Positions 1 to 6,089 of a stretch of 9,548 bases of DNA are shown here, piece by piece. Each line of letters begins with the position of its first letter. Within the stretch, counting starts at the first letter, position 1. The notes beneath the pieces were generated by a model. The model ran no database searches and had not been told where the DNA came from. It was given only the letters and a program-made list of their open reading frames with translations. The translations under genes were made by a program, and so were the position numbers. This DNA comes from Anaerolineales bacterium UBA5069 (GTDB lineage Bacteria; Chloroflexota; Anaerolineae; Caldilineales; Caldilineaceae): positions 2,748 through 12,295 of the forward strand of contig DIAV01000258.1 of NCBI GenBank assembly GCA_002415895.1. Direction: 5' to 3'.

Positions 1-1802
1 GGCTCCGCCCCCAGCCAGTCGGTCGCCGCAATGCGCCCCATCACCACCGCGCCGGCCGGCCAGCGGAAGCTGGGGTCATTGTACCCTGCCAGCCGCCTGT
101 CGGGTGGATGGGCGACCACGCTGCCGCTCTCATCCAGCACCTCCAGCGCCATTTGATAGTCGGCCCCGGTGGGCGCGCCCTCCAGCACACTCCAGAAGAG
201 CAGCAGGTCGCCATTGTCGAGGGGATGGTACCCCTCAAGGCGCACGGCGTTGCCAAAGTATGCGCCCACAGGCACGGATACGGGTGGCGCCTGGGCAAAT
301 TTCGCAGGGTCCAGACGCGAGAAGCGGCGCAGCGAAAGCTGATGAAAGCGCGCGCTCGAACCCTTTTCGCGCCCGGCCAGTTCCAATTGCGCAGCCACAA
401 CGCCGTTGGGGCCCACCACCTCGTCCTGCCAGCCAATCAGCCACGCACCCGGTTGCTCCGCCGCGCGTGCGCGCAGAGGCGCGGCCGTGGTGGCAAAGTC
501 AAGCACCGCGTTGACGTCAAGCACATCAATATCAGGCAGGCGCACGGGGGGCATGTCGGGCGCATAGTAGGCCCAGACCGGCCACGCATGACCACTCACG
601 AGAATCACCCCTTCAGAAGGGTCAATGCGCGGGCGCAGGAACTCCGCAACCTCGCGCCACTGCGCTTTGGCGAAGTTGGGGTTAAAGAACCAGTTGCCCG
701 TTGCCAGCGTAAAAGGGAGCATGAGCAAAAAGACAGCCGCGAGCGTTGCCATACGCCAGGCAATGCCCTGGCGCGCCGCCAAATCATCCAGCAGCCATGC
801 CCAAATCAGAATGAGCCCCGGTAAACCCAGCAGCACATAGCGCACGTTGAACTTGGGCGCAATCGCCGCCAGCAGCAGCGCCGATGCCACAGGAATCACA
901 AGCCAGAGCGCAGCAAAGCGCAGCGCGTCCCGTCGCGCGGGCGCCTTGATCAGCAGAGCGACGAATCCCGCCATTGTCAGGCCAAGAATCAGCGCGGCCC
1001 AACCTGCGGCCTGCACTTCCAGCAGCGTTTCGCCGCCCACAAAACGCGCGGCCACCGTGCGCAACGCCTCCCCCAGTTTGAAAGCGCCCTGCCAGTAGGA
1101 GGCATCCACGCTAAAACGGCGCACCACCACCACGGCCCACGGCGCGTAGAGCAGCGCAATCAGCGCGTGTGCAGCAACGAAGCGGCCCATGCCAACGCGA
1201 TCGCGCGCGTGCTGCCAGAGCCACGCCACCGCCAGCGCAGCCAGTAGAAAGAGGGCAAAATAGTGCGTATAAAGCGAGAGCGCGCCCAGAACACTGTAGG
1301 AAATCCAGCGCCGCCATGTCATGGGGCCAAAGAAAGAGGGCAGCAGCAGCGCTGCCGCAGCCAGGCTCAGCGCCATGAGCAGCGCGTACATGCGCGCCTC
1401 TTGAGCATAGTAAATAAGCAGCGGGTGCGTCGCGGCCAGCGCCGCCGCCAGCAGCGCCGCGCGCGTGTGCGTCTGCGCCCAGCGCCGCGCAATCACGTAC
1501 ATAAGCGGCACACAGAGCACGCCAAAAAAGAGCGATGGAAAGCGCAGGCTCCATTCGCTCCAGCCTGCCATGCGCCCCCACCCCGAAACAAGCGCATAGT
1601 AGAGAGGTGGCTGAATGTCATTCGCCGTCCACGTCGTTTGTTGCGCCAGCGGCAGGCGCGCCAGCCAGGCCGTTACGCCTTCATCGTACCAGAGGCTTTG
1701 CGCACCCAGTTGGAAGGCGCGCAGTGCAAAAGCCGCCAGGATGACAACCAGCAGGATGGCGCGTGCGCGGCGTGTCTGCCGGGGAGACACAGGTGCGCTC
1801 AC
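1..1802 (-). CDS. GT39/PMT-like integral membrane glycosyltransferase, C-terminus cut by window edge
   Basis: Probably transfers a sugar from a polyprenyl-phosphate donor on the outer face of the cytoplasmic membrane; the acceptor is unknown. The frame is open from a GTG at 1802-1800 to the left edge with no frameshift (over 600 codons). After a basic N-terminus comes a first membrane helix (about residues 15-33), then the family-typical SLWYDE motif with the acidic pair Asp40-Glu41. DIQPPLYY (62-69) and YAQEARMYAL (132-141) follow, both typical of this fold. Many hydrophobic segments continue to about residue 365, then an extracytoplasmic tail. Residues ~520-600 (RLEGYH, LEVLDESGSVV, PSFRWPAG) look like the beta-rich tail often seen on Chloroflexota glycosyltransferases. 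The GTG start overlaps the upstream stop (GTGA), with GAGG seven bases before it, so translation is probably coupled. The family call is firm; donor and acceptor are not known. Confidence 0.88.
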   Translation of the reverse strand, partial: MSAPVSPRQTRRARAILLVVILAAFALRAFQLGAQSLWYDEGVTAWLARLPLAQQTTWTANDIQPPLYYALVSGWGRMAGWSEWSLRFPSLFFGVLCVPLMYVIARRWAQTHTRAALLAAALAATHPLLIYYAQEARMYALLMALSLAAAALLLPSFFGPMTWRRWISYSVLGALSLYTHYFALFLLAALAVAWLWQHARDRVGMGRFVAAHALIALLYAPWAVVVVRRFSVDASYWQGAFKLGEALRTVAARFVGGETLLEVQAAGWAALILGLTMAGFVALLIKAPARRDALRFAALWLVIPVASALLLAAIAPKFNVRYVLLGLPGLILIWAWLLDDLAARQGIAWRMATLAAVFLLMLPFTLATGNWFFNPNFAKAQWREVAEFLRPRIDPSEGVILVSGHAWPVWAYYAPDMPPVRLPDIDVLDVNAVLDFATTAAPLRARAAEQPGAWLIGWQDEVVGPNGVVAAQLELAGREKGSSARFHQLSLRRFSRLDPAKFAQAPPVSVPVGAYFGNAVRLEGYHPLDNGDLLLFWSVLEGAPTGADYQMALEVLDESGSVVAHPPDRRLAGYNDPSFRWPAGAVVMGRIAATDWLGAE

Positions 1803-2824
1803 GGTGTAGCCTCGTGGTGGACATCGGCCGCAAAGGGGTCACCCGGCGCGCCCGCTGCAACCGGTGCCGCTGCATCACCCTCCACCCAGCGGCCGCGTCG
1901 CGGCTCTGTAAGCGCGGCCAGCGTTGCCATCAGCACCTCACCGGCCATTGTCCATACACGCATCGCCAGCGCCGCCACCGTCACCACAGCGGGATCCATC
2001 ACAGTAGCCAGCAGCACATAGAGCGCGCCCTCGCGCACGCCAAAGCCGCTGGGCGTGATGAAACTGAGAAAGCCCACGCAGTAGGCAATGGCGTAGGCCA
2101 CAATCAAGTGGGGCGCCAGCGCTGCCATTTCAGCGCCTGAGAAGGTGGCTACGCCAAAGGTTAGCGCCGCAAAGGTTGCACCCCACAGCAGCCAATCGAA
2201 TGCCGCCACAACCAGCAGCAGCGCCAGCACGCTGCGGCCAAGCCCCGCCTGCACTGGGGGCCGGCGCACCCTCGCCAGCAGCCAGTTGAGTGAGACGATC
2301 AGGAGGTTGGGAGATGCCAAAAAGAGCGCAACCGGTGCCAGCACCAGTAGAATCAGCAGCCACCCGTAGCTGCCCACGAATGTCGTCAACAAACCCCAGT
2401 TGCCCGTAGTCCAGAAATAGAGTGCGGCAATGGGTGCGGCCGCCATGAGAATGATCCCCTGATAGAGCGCGACGCTCGTCACCGTGGCCTCGGGGCGCAC
2501 GCCATGTTGCTGCGCCTGCAGCGTCATACTCAGCGGCTGCCAGATGTTGCCCGGCACATACCGCACAATCGCGCTCTTGAACCAGATGCGCGCCGCGGGC
2601 AGATAGGCTATGCGCCCGCCCAGTGTGGCCGCGAGTGCGCGCCAGAGCGCAATCTCCACCGCCCAACTCGCGAGCATGCAGAGCGCCGACAACAGCAGCC
2701 AGCCTGCACTCAACCGCCATGTATGCACGCGCAGGCTGGGCCACTGGCCGGCCAGCCAAACGCCAATAAAGATCGCCGCAGCCGCCATCATCAACGGCTG
2801 CACCCAACGCAGTGCTTGACGCAC
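1799..2824 (-). CDS. LPG-synthase-type (PF03706-like) multi-pass membrane protein
   Basis: A 341-residue integral membrane protein resembling the transmembrane (flippase) domain of lysylphosphatidylglycerol synthases (MprF N-terminal half, AglD/UPF0104-like proteins). Supporting motifs are RYVPGNIW (88-95), PSGFGVREG (258-266) and RVWTMAGE (289-296). Hydrophobic segments lie near 11-27, 41-65, 113-138, 147-170, 198-222, 236-256 and 266-305, followed by a short Ala/Pro/Asp-rich tail. The aminoacyl-transferase domain of full MprF is absent, so it is not expected to make lysyl-PG itself. The start is GTG at 2824-2822, preceded by GGGAG with a six-base gap; the frame is closed upstream by a TAA at 2866-2864 with no better start. 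The stop overlaps the following glycosyltransferase start by four bases, so the two are probably co-translated. A role moving a lipid or lipid-linked sugar for that enzyme is inference. Confidence 0.85.
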   Translation of the reverse strand: MRQALRWVQPLMMAAAAIFIGVWLAGQWPSLRVHTWRLSAGWLLLSALCMLASWAVEIALWRALAATLGGRIAYLPAARIWFKSAIVRYVPGNIWQPLSMTLQAQQHGVRPEATVTSVALYQGIILMAAAPIAALYFWTTGNWGLLTTFVGSYGWLLILLVLAPVALFLASPNLLIVSLNWLLARVRRPPVQAGLGRSVLALLLVVAAFDWLLWGATFAALTFGVATFSGAEMAALAPHLIVAYAIAYCVGFLSFITPSGFGVREGALYVLLATVMDPAVVTVAALAMRVWTMAGEVLMATLAALTEPRRGRWVEGDAAAPVAAGAPGDPFAADVHHEATP

Positions 2825-2840
2825 GCCACGCTCCCAATCA

Positions 2841-2859
2841 GCGCAGCACGATGCTGCGC
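2841..2859. promoter_or_regulatory. Perfect inverted repeat upstream of the membrane-protein operon
   Basis: GCGCAGCA, spacer CGA, TGCTGCGC: an 8-bp perfect inverted repeat 17 bases before the GTG start of the minus-strand operon. It may be an operator or an RNA hairpin in the leader. No convincing -35/-10 pair was found next to it, so a regulatory role is inferred from position only. Confidence 0.35.
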
Positions 2860-2880
2860 GGCATTACGCTACCATGTTCA

Positions 2881-2909
2881 GCGCGCTTTTGCGAAACCTT
2901 TTAGCGCGC
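2881..2909. repeat. Spaced inverted repeat in the divergent intergenic region
   Basis: GCGCGCT (2881-2887) and AGCGCGC (2903-2909) are inverted around a 15-base spacer that is less GC-rich than its surroundings. The repeat sits between the divergent minus-strand operon and the Nudix-regulator gene, so it could be an operator. GC-rich arms of seven bases also arise easily by chance in this DNA. Confidence 0.25.
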
Positions 2910-3006
2910 GGGCACGTTGTATCGCACAGCGCATCCACGCGCCCTTCCCAAAACAGGGCACGGCTCATTCGCAACAGCGTGCCTCATCACAGGCGAAGGG
3001 CATACA

Positions 3007-3019
3007 GTTGCATGACAAC
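3007..3019. promoter_or_regulatory. Short inverted repeat GTTG-N5-CAAC ahead of the Nudix regulator
   Basis: GTTGCATGACAAC lies 40 bases before the chosen start of the Nudix-regulator gene. Its core TTGCAT recurs in the intergenic region downstream of that gene (3884-3898). This fits, but does not prove, binding by the same regulator, possibly the Nudix protein itself. Confidence 0.25.
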
Positions 3020-3059
3020 GATCCCCCCAGTCACATCCCAACAGTGCGAGGACGAATGC

Positions 3060-3797
3060 ATGGCCACCTCCATACAAGATAGGCAGGAAGTCTCCAGCGT
3101 CAGAGACCCCAGGCAGATACGCGCGACCGAACAGGTCAGCAAACCCCAGCAGTATGCGCACGAGCATCCGCGCCCGTCGGTAACCGTTGACATCGCACTC
3201 TTCACGTTCGCCCAGAATGAACTGAAGATACTCCTGATTGCGCGCAAAGCGCCCCCATTTGCAGGATACTGGGCGTTGCCGGGTGGCTTCGTGGCGATCG
3301 GTGAAGAACTCGAAGCGGCGGCGCAACGCGAATTGGCCGAGGAAACCGGCTTGCGCAATGTAAAACTAGACCAGATGCACACCTTCGGCGCACCTGATCG
3401 CGACCCACGCACGCGCGTAATCAGCGTGGCGCATCTCGCGCTCATCGGACAGGATGCGCTCGCGCACAATCCGGCCCTCGCCGCTGACGATGCAGCCGAT
3501 GCCCGTTGGTGGAACGCCTATGCACTGCCGCAGCTTGCCTTCGACCATGCAGACATTTGCGCCATTGCGCTCACACGGCTCCGCTCCATGTTGGGCAACA
3601 TAGAGACTGCCTGCCGCCTGCTCCCTGCAGCCTTCACACTCACCCAATTGCAGCTTGTCTACGAGTGTGTGCTCGATGAGCCGCTCGACAAGCGCAACTT
3701 CCGGCGCAAGGTGCTTGATACCGATTTGCTCGAAGATACAGGCGTAAAGACCAAGGGTGATCACCGGCCCGCGCGCCTCTACCGCCTGCGTGCGTAG
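3060..3797 (+). CDS. Nudix hydrolase / NrtR-type winged-helix transcriptional regulator
   Basis: A 245-residue protein with an N-terminal Nudix domain and a C-terminal winged helix, the architecture of NrtR (repressor of NAD cofactor genes that senses ADP-ribose) and close ADP-ribose pyrophosphatases. The Nudix signature G-x5-E-x7-REL-x-EE-x-G-L is intact: Gly76, Glu82, Arg90, Glu91, Glu94, Glu95, Gly97, Leu98. Catalysis may therefore be retained, unlike some NrtR proteins with degraded boxes. The C-terminal part carries FTLTQLQLVYE (192-202), LDKRNFRRKVL (209-219) and RPARLYRL (237-244), typical of the NrtR DNA-binding wing. ATG 3060 is preferred because GAGGA ends seven bases before it; the frame is open back to 2874, but upstream candidates have no good ribosome site. 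No NAD-biosynthesis gene lies beside it here, so its target is unknown. An ordinary Nudix hydrolase is the alternative. Confidence 0.88.
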   Translation: MATSIQDRQEVSSVRDPRQIRATEQVSKPQQYAHEHPRPSVTVDIALFTFAQNELKILLIARKAPPFAGYWALPGGFVAIGEELEAAAQRELAEETGLRNVKLDQMHTFGAPDRDPRTRVISVAHLALIGQDALAHNPALAADDAADARWWNAYALPQLAFDHADICAIALTRLRSMLGNIETACRLLPAAFTLTQLQLVYECVLDEPLDKRNFRRKVLDTDLLEDTGVKTKGDHRPARLYRLRA

Positions 3798-3853
3798 GCT
3801 CCGCGCTGGCGGCTCAGCCACTCTTGAGAGACAGAGGCACAGAGCGTAGGCAT

Positions 3854-3911
3854 ATTGCACATGACTTGAATTGCACGCGTCATTTGCATTCCATGCAACA
3901 AGGACTATACT
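3854..3911 (+). promoter_or_regulatory. Putative promoter with overlapping TTGCAT inverted repeat
   Basis: TTGCAT (3884-3889), a 16-base gap and TATACT (3906-3911, 5/6 match to the -10 consensus) form a plausible sigma-70-type promoter for the membrane-anchored protein gene. The -35 half is only 3/6. The same bases form a perfect inverted repeat, TTGCAT-TCC-ATGCAA (3884-3898), which would sit on the -35 element like a repressor site. Two ATTGCAC copies (3854-3860 and 3870-3876) stand just upstream, 16 bases apart. The predicted leader to the ATG at 4067 is about 150 bases. Confidence 0.45.
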
Positions 3912-4066
3912 TGGTGCCTGTGTGCGCCTTGTTGGCGCGCGCCCATTGATCCGGCTGGCCTGCACATGCGGGCGCGTTGCCGTGGCGCTGTTGGCGGCCC
4001 GAGCGGCCCATTTCATCAGCAACCTCCTGCGACGCGTTTTCCAGGTCATCCGAGAAACATTCTCTC

Positions 4067-5152
4067 ATGGCAAGGCACAATTACTCCCGGCGTGCCAGGC
4101 GCCGCCTCACACCGGCCCTGCTGATTATCGGCGCGATCGTCGCCGTTGCCCTTGTTGTCAATATCCTCCCGCGCATCGCTTCACTCTACGCCATCAGCAC
4201 GGCGTCCGCCGATACGCTGGACCTGCCGGAGCGCACTGTCATTGTGCAGTCTGTTGCCGCGCCGTCGACATCGACGCGCGAAGGCGCCTGCACGACGCGT
4301 TCCGCCCTCGTGCCGCGCGCCGACGCGTGGGCCTGCACGGTGGGCGATCAACTCTACGATCCCTGCTTTGAGGTCAAAGACCTCGACGCGCCGACGGCCA
4401 TCGTGTGCGGCGCCGACAACCTCTCCGGCGCGCTCGGCTTTACCGTGCGCGGCGCCGTGCCGCCTGGCCCCGCCACGGGCGCACCGCAGATTGATCCGGC
4501 GGCGTTTGCCTCGCTCCCCGTCACAATCGACCTCATCGGTTCCCCCGTGACTCTTGTCAACGGCCAGTATTACGCACCCAACGTAGAGCGCACAGGCGGC
4601 AGCGTGCTCGTGGCGCAAAGCAACCTGCGCGCCGAGGGCGACCTTGATGCCGATGGCGACCTCGATGCCGCCGGTCTGCTTGTGGCCGACGCAGGTGACG
4701 GCCGCATGTTTATCTACCTCTACGCAGTGCGCAATGACAACGGCACGCCCGTTTTCGCCGGCTCCACAGAACTGGGTGACCGCGTCAAGGTGGATGCGCT
4801 GGAGATTGCCAACGGCCAGATTCGCGTCGCCATGACAACCCATACCGGCGAAGACCCCGCCTGCTGTCCCACGCTCGACGTTGACTATGCCTACAATCTG
4901 GTGGACGGCTCGCGCATTGCCCAATATGTCAATGGCTGGCGTATTGAATTGCAGAAGGGCGTCCAGTGCCTGCCCGTGCAGCCGCAAGCCACCGACAACG
5001 CCGAGCCATTCGCCTACCAGTGCAGTAACGGCGCCTGGCTGCGCAATGGCCTTGCCCCAGGGAGCGTCTGGTATGCGCAGGCGGTGACAGGCGGCGCAAA
5101 CAATGGCAGCACGCCCCCTGACAATGTGCCGGTCGTACGCATCTGGCAGTAG
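4067..5152 (+). CDS. Membrane-anchored secreted protein of unknown function (AWxC/DPCF and GDxDxDGDxD modules)
   Basis: A 361-residue protein with a basic N-terminus, one membrane helix (about 14-34) and a large extracytoplasmic part. It is an uncleaved anchor or signal peptide; there is no lipobox. A first module contains DAWACTVGDQLYDPCF (86-101) and AIVCGAD (111-117), a pattern I recall from many secreted bacterial proteins. A second holds the Asp-rich stretch GDLDADGDLD (191-200), resembling Ca-binding DxDxDG loops, then LGDRV (236-240) and DPACCPT (263-269), which recur in Chloroflexota and cyanobacterial exported proteins. Eight cysteines (75, 90, 100, 114, 266, 267, 301, 319) suggest disulfides. 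The ATG at 4067 is chosen because it gives the classic positively charged N-terminus plus helix; the frame is open back to 3977 without such a signal. The ribosome site (GAG about nine bases upstream) is weak. No enzymatic motif was seen; function unknown. Confidence 0.8.
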   Translation: MARHNYSRRARRRLTPALLIIGAIVAVALVVNILPRIASLYAISTASADTLDLPERTVIVQSVAAPSTSTREGACTTRSALVPRADAWACTVGDQLYDPCFEVKDLDAPTAIVCGADNLSGALGFTVRGAVPPGPATGAPQIDPAAFASLPVTIDLIGSPVTLVNGQYYAPNVERTGGSVLVAQSNLRAEGDLDADGDLDAAGLLVADAGDGRMFIYLYAVRNDNGTPVFAGSTELGDRVKVDALEIANGQIRVAMTTHTGEDPACCPTLDVDYAYNLVDGSRIAQYVNGWRIELQKGVQCLPVQPQATDNAEPFAYQCSNGAWLRNGLAPGSVWYAQAVTGGANNGSTPPDNVPVVRIWQ

Positions 5153-5221
5153 CACGCTGCGTCACATCTTCGCTTCACGTCATCGCACTGCATTCTGTTT
5201 GCTGCCCACCACTTCATAAAG

Positions 5222-5250
5222 TTGCCCATCACCCGCCAAATGCGTACAAT
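5222..5250 (+). promoter_or_regulatory. Putative sigma-70-type promoter of efp
   Basis: TTGCCC (5222-5227), an exact 17-base gap and TACAAT (5245-5250). The -35 matches 4/6 and the -10 matches 5/6. It predicts a start near 5257 and a leader of about 115 bases before the efp ATG. It is the best promoter-like pair in the window. Confidence 0.55.
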
Positions 5251-5340
5251 CGCGTAGGTTTAACGCCTGTGCGCAGTTTCGCGCGCCTTTGTGGCGCAGG
5301 CAGTCGCGCACCAGGCGCATGGTCTTCCCGACAATCTGTA

Positions 5341-5357
5341 CGGATCGCTCTGGTCCG
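5341..5357 (+). promoter_or_regulatory. Small leader hairpin directly before the efp ribosome-binding site
   Basis: CGGATC pairs with GGTCCG (one G-U) around the loop GCTCT, ending immediately before AAAGGAAAG (5358-5366), the efp ribosome-binding site. A 6-bp stem is weak evidence. It may simply keep the ribosome site open or be chance. Confidence 0.25.
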
Positions 5358-5372
5358 AAAGGAAAGCAAGCT

Positions 5373-5942
5373 ATGGCAACAACGTCCGATCTGCGACGCG
5401 GGCAACTGATCCGCTACAACGGGACGCTCTATCGCGTGGTTGAGTACGAGCACATTAGCCCGGGCAACTGGCGCGCCTTTGTGCGTTTGCGCCTCAAGAA
5501 CTTCGAGAATGGCAAAATCACCGAAGACCGCGTGCGCGCAGGCTCCGAAATTGATGTGATTATGACCGAATCGCGCGGCGCGCAGTTTCTCTACAACGAC
5601 GGCGCCATGTATCACTTCATGGACAATGAGAACTTCGACCAGGTTGCATTGCCGGTTGAAGGCATTGCCGAGACAATGCAGTTCGTCAAGGAAAACGAGA
5701 GCGTTACCCTCCTCACCAACGAGGCAGGCCAGGTGCTGGATGTTGAAGTGCCCACCTTCGTTGTGCTGCGCGTGACGCAGGCCGACGCATCGGTGCGCGG
5801 CGACACCGCCGGCAACGTCCTCAAGAAGGTCACCGTCGAGACCGGCGCGATTGTCGATGTACCCTCCTTCATCAAGGAAGATGACCTCCTGCGCATTGAC
5901 ACTCGCACAGGCTCCTACGTGGAGCGCGCCAAGGAAGAATAG
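5373..5942 (+). CDS. efp: Elongation factor P (EF-P) with Asn at the loop tip
   Basis: Binds the ribosome between the P and E sites and relieves stalling at proline-rich stretches. The protein is 189 residues, the usual EF-P length. All three beta-barrel domains are present: domain I (1-65, [22 protein letters not shown]), domain II (66-130, [19 protein letters not shown]) and domain III (131-189, [32 protein letters not shown]). The domain I loop that enters the peptidyl-transferase centre reads SPGNWRAF, where E. coli has KPGKGQAF: the residue matching modified Lys34 is Asn32. ATG 5373 follows an AAAGGAAAG ribosome site and gives the correct N-terminus. The gene stands alone with its own promoter; no modification gene (epmA, earP, ymfI type) is adjacent. 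A second paralogue elsewhere in the genome is possible. The family call is very firm. Confidence 0.96.
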   Translation: MATTSDLRRGQLIRYNGTLYRVVEYEHISPGNWRAFVRLRLKNFENGKITEDRVRAGSEIDVIMTESRGAQFLYNDGAMYHFMDNENFDQVALPVEGIAETMQFVKENESVTLLTNEAGQVLDVEVPTFVVLRVTQADASVRGDTAGNVLKKVTVETGAIVDVPSFIKEDDLLRIDTRTGSYVERAKEE

Positions 5943-5985
5943 GTGCGTGCGCGGAAACGCCACCGCAAGCCGATGATCAAGTACG

Positions 5986-6055
5986 AGTTACTAATTACCA
6001 TTTACTAATTATCAATTCGCATTAATAATTAGTAATTGGTAATTAGTAATTGATG
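5986..6055. repeat. AT-rich heptad repeat forming a 31-bp hairpin
   Basis: Left arm 5986-6016, loop TCGC (6017-6020), right arm 6021-6051: 28 Watson-Crick pairs, one G-T pair and two mismatches over 31 positions. Each arm is built of 7-base units of the form ATTRRTA. On the plus strand these start at 6021, 6028, 6035, 6042 and 6049; the left arm carries the matching units on the minus strand. It is nearly pure A+T in otherwise GC-rich DNA and fills the gap between efp and the dehydrogenase gene. It could be an intergenic repeat family, a non-autonomous element, or a transcript-end or stability structure for efp. It lacks the GC stem plus T-run of a standard terminator. Confidence 0.8.
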
Positions 6056-6089
6056 CGTCCTCCTTACCCACCCCTGAAAGGGCAGCCCA

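Noticed and set aside
108..824. A 238-codon plus-strand open frame inside the glycosyltransferase gene
   Set aside because: Its product is rich in Arg, His and Gln without any domain. The opposite strand encodes a clear GT39-like protein across the same bases.
1263..2021. A 252-codon plus-strand frame spanning the junction of the two membrane-protein genes
   Set aside because: Arg/Gln-rich low-information translation antisense to two recognisable overlapping genes.
2130..2837. An alternative minus-strand frame of 235 codons over the PF03706-like gene
   Set aside because: It is a shifted frame of the real gene; only the 341-residue frame carries RYVPGNIW and PSGFGVREG.
2874..3059. N-terminal extension of the Nudix regulator by 62 residues
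   Set aside because: The frame is open, but the extension has no domain signal and the ATG at 3060 has a well-spaced GAGGA site. Total length then fits NrtR proteins.
3871..4371. Possible small plus-strand gene in the gap before the anchored protein
   Set aside because: It would start at a TTG inside the promoter region, overlap the start of the anchored protein gene and run deep into it in another frame, with no ribosome site or motif.
4181..5155. A 324-codon open frame on the minus strand opposite the membrane-anchored protein gene
   Set aside because: It mirrors the codon structure of the plus-strand gene. It has no recognisable motif, ribosome site or signal, while the plus frame has an anchor helix and family modules.
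6002..6029. TTACTA and AATAAT as a promoter for the dehydrogenase gene
   Set aside because: The AT-rich heptads produce promoter-like hexamers by composition alone, so I could not single out a believable pair.
5986..6055. The AT-rich hairpin read as a rho-independent terminator for efp
   Set aside because: The stem is almost all A-T pairs and no T-run follows it. It is kept as a repeat rather than a terminator.
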